The notes under the pieces are model-generated. The model was not told where the DNA came from and made no database searches. It saw only the letters and a list, made by a program, of their open reading frames with translations. A DNA stretch of 64,000 nucleotides from Ipomoea triloba (Eukaryota; Streptophyta; Magnoliopsida; Solanales; Convolvulaceae): positions 19,071,805 through 19,135,804 of the forward strand of contig NC_044920.1 in assembly GCF_003576645.1 (NCBI RefSeq). The letters are read 5' to 3'. Below are positions 1 through 11,435 of this stretch, in pieces; position 1 is the stretch's first letter; each line of letters starts with the position of its first letter. Position numbers and translations under genes: made by a program.

Positions 1-255
1 ATTGTTTGGTTGACATGTTTTTAGAACACTACTATGAGTTTTGATTATCCCTTAATTGTAAAATCCATTCCCTAGTAAAATAAGGGTTTCATCATCCCCT
101 TCCTCATTTGCTTCCCCAACTATTAATAGTCATTCCTATTTTACCCTACTACCAAACATGCAAAATATTTTCACTAAAACCCATTGCCATTACCAAGTAT
201 TTGATACCCATTCCAATTCCGATTCCAATTTCCATGTGCTAACCAAACACAGTTG
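1..255 (-). repeat. Partial inverted copy of the GGGTGTGTTTGG MITE
   Basis: From about 100 to 255 the sequence matches, in reverse orientation, the left half of the MITE at 383-683: the same run of ACCAAACATGCAAAATA, then CCCATT-CCAATTCCGATTCC, ending in a CCAAACACA terminus. Only half of the element is visible because the window starts inside it. No gene is seen here. Confidence 0.6.
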
Positions 256-382
256 ACAAGTTTAGTTATCAAGAATAGGTATCAAAGTCATCATTTTTAT
301 TGTTTTGTTGACATGTTTTTAGAACACTACTATGAGTTTTGATTATCTCATCAATTGCAAAACTCATTCCCTAATAAAATAA

Positions 383-683
383 GGGTGCGTTTGGTTCGCA
401 CATGGGAATCGGAATCGGAATGGGTATCAAATACTTGGTAAGGGTAATGAGTTTTGGTGAAAGTATTTAGCATGTTTGGTAGTTGGGTGGAATGGGAATG
501 ATTATTAATAGTTGGGGAAGAAATGATGAAGGAAGATGAAACCCTTATTTAATAAGGGTATGGGTTTTGCCATTAATGGGGTATTCCAAACCCATAGTAG
601 CATTCACAAAACCTATCAACCAAACACTAACAATCACTTTGATACCCATACCTTATGCCTAAACCCCCCAACCAAACACACCC
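383..683. mobile_element. Tourist-like snap-back MITE
   Basis: The element starts GGGTGCGTTTGGTT and ends AACCAAACACACCC, so the two ends are inverted repeats. It is flanked by TAA on both sides (380-382 and 684-686). The TAA flank and short AT-rich non-coding body fit a PIF/Harbinger-derived (Tourist-like) MITE. A near-identical full copy lies in an intron at 24685-24988. No transposase is encoded, so it would need one in trans. Confidence 0.75.
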
Positions 684-686
684 TAA

Positions 687-850
687 GTGTTTCATTTCCC
701 TTCCTCCTCTTTCCCAACTATTAATAATCATTCTCATTCTACTCTACTACCAAACATGCAAAATACTTTCACCAAAACTCATTACCATTACCAAATATTT
801 GATACCCATTCCGATTCCGATTCTCTTGTGCGAACCAAACACACTCTTAG
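687..850 (-). repeat. Half copy of the same MITE, inverted
   Basis: Directly after the full element, 687-850 repeats the left half of the MITE in reverse complement and ends GCGAACCAAACACACTCTTAG. Together 383-850 can fold back on itself. It may be a second insertion or a rearranged end. Confidence 0.6.
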
Positions 851-1325
851 TATATCATGTATCATAATGCACATTGTAATATGCGTATGGAAATATGTAT
901 CGTAATATGTTACTTTATGAAAAAATAAAAAACAATGTTGTAAGCTCAGTTGGTAGTCAAGCAGTAGATTGTGGGCAATCCTGCATGATCAAGACAGTTC
1001 GTGTGCAAGTTGCATCTAATGTAGTGAGCTCTTTTGTGGACACCTAATATTGATCCTCGCACTTAAGAGGCCGCTAAGTCGTCATAATTTAAGTATTGGG
1101 TCAGGTGTGGAAACGTTTGGGCAAAGAATATTGTTTTTGTGGGTAGTTTTAACAAATTACTACCGGAAATTCATTGTGCAGTTAAATAACATATTTATTT
1201 GATTTGATAGTGACATCATCATGATTTATGTTTGTGTTTTCTACTAGATATGGTAGGGCAGAAGAAGGGTATGAAGGAATACTACAAGAAGACCACGTCG
1301 ATGATTGCTAAAGAAAATTAAAGCT
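850..1325. repeat. Dispersed repeat, copy 1 (partner at 28624-29155)
   Basis: This stretch aligns along its length with 28624-29155. Both carry TATCATGTATCATAATGCAC, then the phrase GTAAGCTCAGTTGGTA, then GGTCAGGTGTGG and GATGATTGCTAAAGAAAA. The copies differ by scattered substitutions and small indels. No open frame of note is shared. It is a dispersed non-coding repeat; the phrase GCTCAGTTGGTAGTCAAG looks like a tRNA box A, but no clear box B follows. Confidence 0.65.
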
Positions 1326-2204
1326 TTGTTATAAAGTCACTATTTGTGGACATTTATATTTGTAATGGATAAGACCATTCCAATAAAAATAGAGGTAATG
1401 TGTGATATTTGAATTTGGACTCCTTTTCACAAGAATATCTATTAATCTAGAATCATATATGTCAAATAAAAAGAATCATTTGATTTATCATTGTGACCAC
1501 CATCATCTAAACAACCATCAACATTCTTATTATTTTCATCATCATAGTGATACTTATCATTGTTGTGCACACTATCACTTAAATTTTTTACAGTCTCACA
1601 ATCACCTTGATCTTCTTTATGAAGATTAGCAGCATCTAACAAATTTTCATTGACACCATCCTTTTGTTCAACTATTTGATATTCTTTTGAGATTGAGTTA
1701 GTTGTTCAATTCTTATGTTACGTTGTTTTTACGTTTCTCAGATCTAGATGAATATTTTATAAAAAACATAAATACAAAATTCTAAGAAAAAAATTGTTTA
1801 GAATCTCTATCAATAAATAATTTATCAAGAAACTAACTCTTAAATATATTATATATTATTCAATATTTAAAATTATTAAGACAATTAGCCACGTCAATAA
1901 ATAATAATTGTGAAATAAATCAAATAATATGTACAATTAAGTTAATAAGTTTTAATTAATAATTACCATATGTCTTATGAAAAACTTGAGGAAATGACTC
2001 AATGAGCTGAGGGTAATGAATTATTGATTATGACTTATTGATCTAGAGATTAAGGAATATAAAAAGAGATTAGTTAAATAGAAATTAAGAAATACGAAAA
2101 TGGAGATTAGGGATTGAATTATAAAAATATCAAAGTAATAAAAGATTACGCTAATGCTTTGTTCCTGCATGGTTACAACAATACTAAACTCATAATCACA
2201 AAAA
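1326..2204. other. AT-rich non-coding stretch
   Basis: No gene or element with recognisable ends is seen. A CAT/CACCAT-rich patch at about 1495-1570 gives short spurious frames on both strands. Confidence 0.5.
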
Positions 2205-2206
2205 TA

Positions 2207-2260
<54 letters not shown>
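2205..2260. repeat. (TA)n microsatellite
   Basis: An uninterrupted run of TA dinucleotides of about 50 bp, followed by TATG/TATC units. Short frames reading YIYIYI here are repeat artefacts. Confidence 0.95.
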
Positions 2261-2273
<13 letters not shown>

Positions 2274-2423
2274 ATATACTATACAGCAAGTTGTTGCATG
2301 TTGTATAGTATATATACATATGATATATTATGGGCCCCCAAAAATTGGAGGCCTGTGCAATGACCCTGGTAATGGATATAACAGATGTAACAGTTTTTGG
2401 TATTATTGTAATTGTTATATTCA

Positions 2424-2533
2424 ATCTTATATATTCTGTGTTGTTGTATATACTTAAATACTTAACTAATCAAATTCCATCTTATATATTCTGTGTTGTT
2501 GTATATACTTAAATACTTAACTAATCAAATTCC
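2424..2533. repeat. 55-bp perfect tandem duplication
   Basis: The 55-bp unit at 2424-2478, starting ATCTTATATATTCTG, is repeated immediately at 2479-2533 without a mismatch that I can see. Its length differs from the 42-bp artefact duplications in the Helitron region, so it may be genuine. Confidence 0.9.
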
Positions 2534-3240
2534 CCAAGTAATATGAGTCACATGTTCTATATCAATAAATACTTAACTGGTCTTGTTAATTGTTACCAAG
2601 TAAAATAAACAATGTGTATTAGATCAGAGTGTATGAAATATTCTATTGGATATAAGCAAAATTCTTCATCTCTCATTTCAGGTTAAAGTTCCTTGTTTTA
2701 ACCCGCATTCCTATAAATCTTTTGCATGGCTATGATACTAAATTGAATCATGTGCTCCATCCAACTAAAAGTCTAAGTTGATAGTTGGACTGCACATTTA
2801 TGTTTATATTATATTTATGCTCACACCTTGTATTCTATTGTGTTGTTGCTGTTATGTTAGGAACTTGCTTAGATTTGTCACAACCATCATATCATCTGGA
2901 AATTGATTGTGTATTTGATCATTTGCATAGGTTTTTTTTTTTGGGATTGACATTACTTCTGAAATTGGGGAGAGCTTTTTCTTGTAGAACTTTGTTAATG
3001 GTAAAAAACAAACAGTTGTTCAGGTTGTGTTGAATGTTGTATGATATGATTGATGTGAAGTATTGTGGAAATTGCCTGGACAAATTTTACTTCTATTCAC
3101 TATTGTAATATTGTCACATTTATTCAACTTTTAATTTGATTAAAGGTGTATTCAATTAGACTTTTATTGATTTTTAAAGATTTTGAAAATGATAAATTTT
3201 AAATTTAATTTTTTACTCTATATTAATTATCGAGAACGGC
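2534..3240. other. Non-coding stretch
   Basis: No supported gene. The 82-residue frame at 2785-3033 shows no domain I recognise and has no splice or promoter context. Confidence 0.4.
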
Positions 3241-3243
3241 AAA

Positions 3244-3497
3244 TTATGCTATGGACCCGGGTCCAACTTGCATGGTGGACTTGGGTCCATGGTCATAATT
3301 TTAGAACTCTATGTTTACTATTTTAGAACTCTATAATCACAATTTTAGATCTCAATATACAAAATTACATTATTCAATATTCATAATTTTGGATTATATA
3401 TTCACAATTTTGTTATATAGATTCAAAAATTGTATTGTACTGTTGAAGATAGAGTTCTGTTATTGTGAACATAGGGTTGTGTCCATGGCATAATAAC
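3244..3497. mobile_element. MITE-like element with GGACCCGGGTCC end, copy 1
   Basis: The stretch begins near TATGCTATGGACCCGGGTCC and ends TGTCCATGGCATAATA, so the ends are imperfect inverted repeats. The interior has repeated ACAATTTTAGA and ATTGTGAACAT phrases. Related copies lie at about 23533-23800 and 35158-35335. The three copies support one short non-autonomous family; the superfamily is not clear. Confidence 0.6.
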
Positions 3498-4769
3498 CGA
3501 CCAAGAACTTGGCAAGCCCCTGGAAATGTACAAAACTAAAAATAGCACAACAAACCTCAAGTCCTAACCAGGTTGGTTGGTGTGAGTGGTTGTGCACTCT
3601 TATCCATTAAGAGAGGTCGGGAAAAATCAATTTGACCAGCATTTTACGCCTTAATTAGACCGGTCCATTGTTAATGAAAATTAGTCTGAATATAATACAG
3701 ACTTAAAAAAATTATACCTCCTATAATTAAGACTTATTCAAGATACCTTATGATCTTAAAAAAAAAAAAAGAAAAAAAAAAGAAAAAAAAAAAGAAATGA
3801 ATAATGACAAGCTAATACAAGACAAAACACTCGGAACACTGGCAAGACCAAACATCTTAGACTTGAAGAGCAAACTCATCACACACCCGCCACCACTTGC
3901 TTGCACCCAAACCACAAGCAAAATACTCAAACAAATAAGGAATCGTGCCAGCCAAGAACGACACTAGAACTCCATGGAGGTTACCTAGAGGGTTGGTTAA
4001 TCATTTCCACCAAGCGAAATGCCACGAAGTTGCGCCAACAAGAAAGTCTGGAAATTAAAGAATAATCCACAAGGACCTTCCACACTTTGAGTAAGTAGCC
4101 AACTCAAACTAGATTTGAGATGTCTTTACCGGCTACCGGTATAGTCAGGCTAGGTTGTCGCTTAATCACCAGCAACAGCTTAGCAGTATAAAACTTTTAG
4201 CAAGTGGGTAGCTAAAATCATATTTGAGAAGCCTTTACACCTGGAGCCGGATTTTAGGGCGTGCAAGATGTGCAACTGTACAGGACTTCAAAATCTTGGA
4301 GGCCCCTAGTCCAGCATTGGCCTAATAGTTAGTATATGTATTTGTGATTATATATTGACCCAAAATTAGATTTTTTTACATTTTTCTCTTTGCAATTTTT
4401 TTTCAATTAGCAGTTTATTTATACTTGATAGGGCCTCACTTATTTACCAGCACGGGGCTAAGCAAATAAAAAAATCGGCCATGTTTATACCAACCATCAA
4501 GTAAGTTGGGCTAGGATAGCACTTAGTCGTTGGTATTTGCGTTGAAGCCCCCTCATTGCCAAGGAGGGTTACTCCAGAGGGCTTGTTAACTGTCAGTCCA
4601 TACATAGTAGTCTGAACTACCAATTCCCTTTTTAGCAATCAATCTCCTAATTGTAAGAGTCTATAAAACTTTATATCACAAACATTTTTATAGACTTTTT
4701 CATTTCAAAAAGTCTACGAAAGCAATTAAAACTTTAGATGGGTTGCACCCTTACAAACTTTGACTGACT
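3498..4769. other. Non-coding stretch with A-rich tract
   Basis: No gene supported. An A-rich tract with G interruptions lies at about 3758-3797 and could be the tail or end of an old insertion. Short frames in this stretch have no recognisable domains. Confidence 0.4.
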
Positions 4770-6653
4770 TATATTAATGCTTATTCTAAAGCTTCGGGAC
4801 AGTTAATCAACTATGACAAATCGATGGTATGTTTCAGTGCAAATGTCCAGCATCCCGTCCGAGATAATGTTGTTACCATTTTAGGGGTGCGTGAAGGTGA
4901 CACCATAGAAAAATATCTGGGGTTACCATCTTTGGTAGGAAGGCGGAAAAAAGAAATCCTCGGGTTTTTGAAAGGAAAAATATTGAATAAAGTTGGGAGC
5001 TGGAATGCACGAGCGGGAAGAGAAGTCCTCTTGAAGAATGTTATTCAGGCATTGCCCTCTTATGCGATGATGGTTTTTGTTTTCCCTGTAGAGGATTGTG
5101 CAAGGAGATGGAAACTTTGATGAATGAATATTGGTGGACTGGTACTGTAGGCAATGGGAAAGGAATCCGTTGGAGAAGTTGGGAAGGCTTATGCAAACCT
5201 AATTAAATCAGTTGGAGGCATGGGCTTTCGCAAGCTCCACGAGATGAATCTAGCCCTCTTAGGAAAACAAGCATGGCGTCTACTAACTATGCCCATGGCT
5301 CGTGTTTATAAGGCCAGGTACTATCCCTCAACCTCCTTCTTTGAAGCTCAGATTGGTAGTAATCCATCTTTCATATGGAGGGAGGGGTATGATGGCGGTC
5401 CAGAGTCTATTGCGTAATGGGTGCAGGAAATGTATTGGTTACCTGATGACGTGCACCCCCATGTCACGTCTCAATTGCATGAGTCTATTGCGCACGCACC
5501 CGTCTCGGCTCTATTCAGTGCGCATGGGGTTGGTTGGGATCATGAGTGTGTGCATGACATCTTTGAGACTAGAGATGCTGATTTCATTCTCAATATAATA
5601 TTCCTTTAAGTATACGTCGTCCGCTAGATTCATGGATTTGGGCTGCTGACTCTAAAGGCAAATACACTGTCAGATCGAACAAGCTATAGAAGGTAAATGA
5701 TGCTATACCATGGACAAAATTATGGAATATGCATGTGCCTTCCAAAGTAAAGAATTTTTGTTGGCAATTAGCTTCTGGTTTTCTCCCTACTTGTGATGCT
5801 CTTAATGCTAAACGTGTTGCATGCTCATTATTGTGCTTTCTATGTCAACAGCTTATCACCTGTTCAATGAATGCTCTGAGGTTCGGAGGTTCTGGAATTC
5901 TGTTGGGCTGCCTGTTATTCATCATGGTAATGGGGTTTTAACTGACTGCTTCTTTGCTTATTAATGGGTGATGACTTGACTTATCCAAGTTTGTTATGTT
6001 TTGTTGGGGCATATGGTTCAATAGGAATGAATCTGTTTGTGATCTCACTGCTATGAAGAATATGGCTATGTCTATGTGGCTTGGGTGGCGGAATTGCAAT
6101 AATTCGGACATTACAAATGTTACCTCCACTGCTGAAGCTGAACGCTGGAAACCACCATGCCAAGGACGATTAAAACTTAATTCGGACGTAGCTATGGCTC
6201 AAAATAACAGGATGATGGGAATGGGATGGATTATTCGAGATGATCAAGGTCGGTTTATTGCAGCAAAAGCCGAGAAGCTAGTTGGGTTGTTCAATGTTAA
6301 AGAGGTTGAAGCTGTGAGCAACCGGGAAGCACTTAGCTGGCTGAAGGATTTGGATCTAGGTGATGTGGATGTTGAGACTGATTCCCAGCTTACTTTTTAT
6401 GCTTTAACGTCTCAACCTTTCAATTCTTCTTTTGGTTTTGTTATTGAGGATGTAAAAGAAACTGCATATATGATACACGATGTAGTTTTTCGTTTCGTTA
6501 GGCCATCTGCGAATCGTGCTGCCCATGCTATTGCTCGGGAAGCCGTTTCTGAGTCAGGTTGCGGGGAGTGATTTATTCCTCCTCCTTTTCTTGTTGACAT
6601 TCTGGATTATGATTTAGTGCATTAAGAATTTGTTTTCAAAAAAAAAAAAAAAA
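4770..6653 (+). mobile_element. 5'-truncated LINE (non-LTR retrotransposon) with RNase H
   Basis: Only the 3' part of ORF2 remains. The first recognisable residues (about 4776-4830) read NAYSKASGQLINYDKS, the region just after the reverse transcriptase catalytic core. Next come EKYLGLPSLVGRRKK, the WRSWEGLCKP and GGMGFRKLHEMN region, a zf-RVT region around 5640-5850 (WAADSKGKYTVRS, HVPSKVKNFCWQL), and a plant-type RNase H at 6160-6560. A poly(A) run at 6639-6653 marks the 3' end. Stops and frame changes, for example near 5120, 5195 and 5600-5730, show it is dead. Truncation at the 5' end is typical of target-primed reverse transcription. Confidence 0.9.
5996..6571 (+). pseudogene. LINE-encoded RNase H domain (remnant)
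   Basis: A 191-residue frame carries an RVT_3-type RNase H. The first acidic position is in LKLNSDVAM (about 6173-6198), where related proteins have NVD. The fold continues with GMGWIIRDDQGRF, the Glu-bearing helix VKEVEAVSNREAL, and the third acidic site in DVETDSQLT. It would degrade RNA in the RNA-DNA hybrid during retrotransposition. It is the C-terminal part of the broken LINE ORF2, not a host gene. The upstream frame is disrupted, so it is not expected to be made as a functional protein. Confidence 0.85.
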
Positions 6654-6654
6654 C

Positions 6655-7226
6655 TATATGTGAAAGTGCAATTAGGTCATTCAACTAAAAACAACTGTAA
6701 TTGGATCCATGAACAACACAAAATCATGCAATTAAATCAAAAATGACATTTTTACGTAGTATTTGCTTAGGTGATGATTACCTCATTAATTTTTTAAAAA
6801 AATTATTTTAGTAAGTTTAAATAAAAGAACTTTTTAAAACAATAAAAACCCACCTGCCTTCGTCTCTGTAGGAAACAGATAACCTATCTTCACCTCTAGC
6901 CGGGGTCTCTTCGTCTCCATGTTGGAGAGAAGAAATCGTTTTCGTCTCTGGTCCAAAGATGAAAGCAAGGTAGGGGAGTGGGTTTTTTTTTGGGGTTTTT
7001 TTTTTAAAAATTTATTTTATTTAAACTTATTAAAATAAATTTAAAAAATTAATTTTTTAATAAGATAATTGCCATGTCAGCAAATACCGGATAAACATGT
7101 CATTTTAGCTTCAAATGCATGATTTTGCATTGTTCAAGGATCTAGTTTCATTTTTTTAAATTTTTAAATTTGATGGTCTAATTGCAATTTTGCTTGTAGT
7201 TCGATAGCCTATTTGACATTATTCCT
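6655..7226. mobile_element. MITE-like element (GTGCAATTAGG family), copy 1
   Basis: The left part reads GTGAAAGTGCAATTAGGTCA and the right end reads TTGCAATTTT...TAGCCTATTTGACA, giving imperfect inverted ends. The same phrases frame elements at about 19022-19395 and 36660-36975. The interior differs between copies; this one holds a GC-richer insert at about 6850-6970 with repeated TCGTCTC. Non-coding. Confidence 0.5.
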
Positions 7227-7249
7227 TAAAGAAATAATCAGACATGCGG

Positions 7250-7640
7250 TTTCACTACTTGGACAGTCGGCTCCATCAGAGATTCTGCAGAAGCTAACTT
7301 ATATGGTCTTGAGGCACAATTCTCGAATAAAACGAGTTGATACAGTCCGAGCCTACACCTTTTGTGTTCTCTACTTCGTCGAGGTATAAACATACATATA
7401 TATATATGATGACTTTAGCTAGCTAATTAGAGTTGTTTGATATGATGATCATGTGCATTATTGTATTCCTAAACTCAATCTGTGAAATGTGTTAGGTTGA
7501 CATAAAGCTTCCCTAGGAGTTGCCCTTGAAAGAAGTACACACTATTGGAGAGTCGCTATAAATAAAGATTGAAGAGCTACTAGAAGTGAACATGTATTTG
7601 TTCATCTTGACTATAAGTGTAATCACAAGCTAGAACACTC
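7250..7640 (+). pseudogene. MTP (cation diffusion facilitator) 3' exons, unit A
   Basis: Two exon-like blocks match the C-terminal part of plant metal tolerance proteins, which move divalent metals such as Mn or Zn across membranes. Block one (about 7255-7383) encodes GQSAPSEILQKLTYMVLRHN then RIKRVDTVRAYTF and ends at a GTATAA donor. Block two (from 7496, after GTGTTAG) encodes VDIKLP then a TAG stop where intact copies have Glu, and a second in-frame stop before the KIEELLEV stretch. It is a decayed duplicate of the blocks at 8905-9038 and 11436-11855. The intron between the blocks is nearly the same as in unit C. Confidence 0.8.
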
Positions 7641-7734
7641 GATTTTGATTAAAATTCCCGATATTAAATCTTAGAATTGAAATTTGTAAGTAAATCAATG
7701 AATCCGTAAGAATCGAATTTTGGCCTCGTAATTG

Positions 7735-8220
7735 TTGGGTTGCCAGCCAGCCAGCCAGCCACCACACTTTAAATGTGGTTTCATGGATTTTGCATGGCAG
7801 AGGGATTTTGCCAGGTGAATATCTTTGGTTGCTACGTGTACACGTATGTTCAAGTGTATCACCATGCATATATTATTTTTCAAAAAATAAAATAAAAAAA
7901 TTTATTAAATTGAACCTATATAGATTTTTAAAAATATATTTTATATATAATTTTATACCAAATATGAGGGGCGGATCTAGAATTTCCTTTCAGTGTGGCG
8001 AAGGATTAAAAGTAAAATGAATTCAAAAATGTTTTAATAATACAAGGTTCAAATACAAAATAAATTAAAAATTACAAGGTTTATGATGAACTATGGGCAA
8101 ATGTACTTTGTGGTCTACTTTCTTAGTGCGTGTGTTTTGCGTGCATTGTGCGTGCGTCGTGCGTGCATTGTGCGTGTGTCGTACGTGCACTGTGCGTGCA
8201 TCATATGTGTATGAATTATC
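7735..8220. repeat. Downstream part of duplicated unit A with GTGCGTGC minisatellite
   Basis: The sequence after unit A, including GGGGCGGATC-AGAATTTCC at about 7969-7990 and TGATGAACTATGGGCAAATG at about 8084-8103, recurs after unit B at about 9530-9672. Both end in a minisatellite of GTGCGTGC/GTGCATTG units (here about 8128-8206). This shows a segmental tandem duplication that included flanking DNA. A short (CCAG)n run is at 7745-7760. Confidence 0.7.
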
Positions 8221-8384
8221 ATCTTTGCAGCAATCATGGCAACTCTTGGTATGCTTGTTTTCATTACTCTTGTTTGACCATACATATTAATCTTCATTTT
8301 GAGTTAAAATGTGTTTTAACTTTCCCCACAAAACAGTGAAAATATAGTGAGTTTTGAGTTAGAATCCTATAAATGTTTCAGCAG

Positions 8385-9038
8385 GTTTTCAAGTTCTGGT
8401 GCAAGCGGTGGAGCAACTAATTGTAGATAATCCCTCAGATAAAATGAGCTCGTTTCGTTTGATTTGGTTGTACACAATCATGCTGACAGCTATTGGAGTG
8501 AAACTTATTCTCTGCTTTATTGCAAAACCTTGGGAAACAAGATAGTGCAAGCATACATGGATGTATATTTTTCATATTCAATCTCTCTGCATATTTAATT
8601 TGTTCTTCCCAATTGTGCAGATTGTGTACTAATTTGTGAACAAATTGTGACTATAGGACCATTATTTCGACATGGTAACAAATGTTGTTGGGCTCGTTGC
8701 TGCGGTTCTTTGTGATAAGATTCTATTGGTGGCTTGATCCTGCTGGAGCAATAGCCCTAGCTTTCTACACAACTATCAATTGGTCAGGCACTTAGCTGGA
8801 AAATGCAGGTTTTTTTAGGCTCCTTGATAGTGTTTTAACTACTAGATAAGAATGCGAACCGGCCTATTGTCTGTTAACATTGTTTATATGTTCGGTTTCT
8901 GCAGATTCGCTAGTTGGACAGTCGGCTCCACCAAAGGTTCTGCAGAAGCTAACGTACATGGTCTTGAGGCACAATCCTCGAATAAAACGAGTTGATACAG
9001 TCCGAGCCTACACCTTCGGTGTTCTCTACTTCGTCGAG
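8385..9038 (+). pseudogene. MTP (cation diffusion facilitator) exons, unit B
   Basis: Three exon-like blocks follow the order of a plant MTP gene. Block one (8385-8541) encodes QVLVQAVEQLIVDNPSDKMS and a membrane segment near LIWLYTIMLTAIGVKL; a frame change is needed before GNKIVQAYM. Block two (8657-8808) encodes HYFDMVTNVVGLVAAVLCDK, the metal-site helix with its HxxxD-like motif, then a frameshift before WWLDPAGAIALAFYTTINWS and a TAG stop. Block three (8905-9038) encodes SLVGQSAPPKVLQKLTYMVL and RVDTVRAYTFGVLYFVE, ending at a donor GTATAA. The final exon is missing here and replaced by a microsatellite. Lesions make it non-functional. Neighbouring units A and C are partial duplicates of block three and the last exon. 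Confidence 0.85.
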
Positions 9039-9042
9039 GTAT

Positions 9043-9047
9043 AAACA

Positions 9048-9081
<34 letters not shown>

Positions 9082-9205
9082 CACACACACATACACACAT
9101 ATATATACACACATATATATACATACATATATATTTACACACACATATATATATATATACACACACACATATATATACACATATATATATATATACACAC
9201 ATATG
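9043..9205. repeat. Compound (TACA)n/(CA)n/(TA)n microsatellite
   Basis: A run of ACATACAT units followed by alternating CACA and TATA blocks fills the place where the intron and last MTP exon would be expected. Frames here reading IHTYIHTY or IYIYV on both strands are repeat artefacts. Confidence 0.95.
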
Positions 9206-9754
9206 ATAGTAGGCCGAATAGATCATATATGTTGGCTTAGCTAGCTGCTACAAATCAAAAACATTGTTTTACAATTGCACTCGTGTTATGGTATGGTATG
9301 GTTTGCTCTAAGTAAGAGGCCTATTTTAATTTTGCCAGGTGCATAAATCTCTTTGGTTGCTACGTCTATATCGTGTACATCTCTTTGGTTGTTACGTCTA
9401 TATCTTGTACACCTATGCTCGAGTGTATCAACCTGCATATATTATTTTTCAAAAAATAAAATTGGAAAAAATACTAAACTGAACCTTTATTTTAAAAATA
9501 TATTTTGTATATAATTTAATACCAAATATCAGGGGCGGATCCAGAATTTCCTTTTAGTGGGGGTGAAGATGTGAAAGTAAAATGAATTAAAAAATATTCA
9601 AATACAAAATTTCAAATAAAAAATACATTAAAATTACCATACAAAGTTTATGATGAACTATGGGCAAATGTACTTTGTAGTCTACTTTGTTTTAGTTCAT
9701 AATGCGAAGAAAAGTAGTTGTCTTAATACAATAAATTCGATAGTGTGTTTGCTT

Positions 9755-9815
9755 TGCGTGCACTGTGCGTGCGTCGTGCGTGCTTCGTGTGTGCATTGTG
9801 CGTGCATCGTGCGTG
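9755..9815. repeat. GTGCGTGC minisatellite, interrupted by an LTR
   Basis: Units of GTGCGTGC, GTGCATTG and GTGCATC recur here as at 8128-8206. The array breaks off at 9815 and resumes at 11404-11425 (GCATGCACTATGCGTGCAC), so the LTR at 9816-11403 landed in it. Confidence 0.85.
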
Positions 9816-11403
9816 TGTTAGGAACATCATGTAATAGGTTTTGATGATACCAACTGTAATGTATAAATTCCCTAGTCTCGAAACATAGGCAAAACAATGT
9901 AAGTTTGACAAGTAAACCAAGAGCGAAAATACAACCGGGTATTTGAGCTCAATCGGAAAATATTTAAGCTCAAAGTAAACTTGGATGAACACTTTAGAAG
10001 TTTCGTGTTGTAAGTTTTTCATAGATAGATCAAAAGAAGGCACGAGACTTCACTGGAGGAATAAGGGTTTGCGAGACATCAACTAAGTCTCGAGACATCA
10101 GATAAGTTTGAGACATGGGATCGAGATAACAGAGTCTCGAGACATCGATCCAGTTCGAGACATAGGATCGAGACATCGATCAGTCGAAACCCCAACATTG
10201 GTCTCGATAGATCGGAACTTCTCCAGATTAACGAAATGCGATCTACATTCAGACTTGGTTTAATAATCTTAAAGTTTGGAGAAGAAGAATATCATGGAGA
10301 TAAAATAAGGAGGTGCCAAAAAGAAATATTCTGAGCATGGGAATCCAAAATGGACGAAAGTGGATGACACGTCAGACTTCCACAACAAACGGTCAAAAAG
10401 TGCACCCATCCTGAGTTGGTCTTATTCCCTAAAACAAGATTTAGTGGGAATATAAAAAGAGTAACTTTTGCCAAAAGAAGAAGGTGGAGTATGGACTCAA
10501 AGATAGTGGAATATGGGATATTCACTACAAGACAAACAGCACAAGTTACAAGACCACCACTCCATGAAACATGCTGAAAATGTGCAAGTCCCATGATCGG
10601 CATGGGAGCCAGATTTCAAATGGAATAATTTTCCATCCAACGGAATTATTCCCAACTCTCATATATAAGCACATGAAGACACAAAGGAAAAGAAGTTAGA
10701 GAATTCTGAAAAGCTTACGAGGTGTCTAATTCAAACGTTAAAAGTGCAAGTGCTTAATCTGAAATATCATTTTGATATTCAAAGAAGTGCGAGAAAAACA
10801 CATCTAAGTGTTTGAGAGAGTTACATAGCTACAACTCATACATATCCAGAAGGTGATCAAAGCTGCTCACCAAGGAAGAATATCCAACGATAGCTCTTGA
10901 TTAGATTGGAGATTGTTACACAACCTGTGACAACGGAACGACCTTGCTTTGGAGAAGGCAAGAAGAGGCGGAGTAACCTGGAGGCTGTCTTGTGAAGATC
11001 CTGAGGCTTGAGGCGAGCTTGGTGATCAAAGCTCAAGCGCTCGACATTGTACTAAAAAGGGAAGTTTTAGTGCAATCCTTCTAGGGAGTTTCTAAAAGAA
11101 GAGTGGACGTAGGCGGGTTGGCCGAACCACTTAAAAATCTCTCTTGCATTTACTTTACTGCTTTTATCTCTCGCTAACCTTACCTCTCGAACTGCTCTGC
11201 ACATAATCACACCTCTCAAACTCGTGCTAACTAAAAGGGGATAACTTTTCCGCTGCGCATAAAACTTTGTCTTCAACTTGTGAGGTGTTAGACTTAAACA
11301 TCCTAAGTCTAATACACACGAGAGGTCAAAAAGATTTGTAAAGTCTTATACAAGTGTATTCACCCCCCCTCTAGATTTGTACCCCATCCCCTCGGGACCA
11401 ACA
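9816..11403 (+). mobile_element. Solo LTR, probably Ty1-copia (SIRE/Maximus-like)
   Basis: The element starts TGTTAGGAACATCATG and ends CCTCGGGACCAACA, the TG...CA ends of an LTR. It is 1588 bp, within the size of large Ty1-copia LTRs. A TATA-like ATATATAAGC lies at 10661-10670, and the C-rich CACCCCCCCTCTAG near 11361 resembles the downstream part of such LTRs. Flanks are GCGTG (9811-9815) and GCATG (11404-11408), a 5-bp target duplication with one mismatch. No coding region is present, so it is a solo LTR left by recombination. Several GAGACAT(C/G) units repeat at about 10073-10180. Confidence 0.75.
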
Positions 11404-11435
11404 GCATGCACTATGCGTGCACTTTACAGTTTATG

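Noticed and set aside
8884..9240. Frames reading YIYIC or YIHTYIHT on both strands
   Set aside because: They are translations of a CA/TA/TACA microsatellite.
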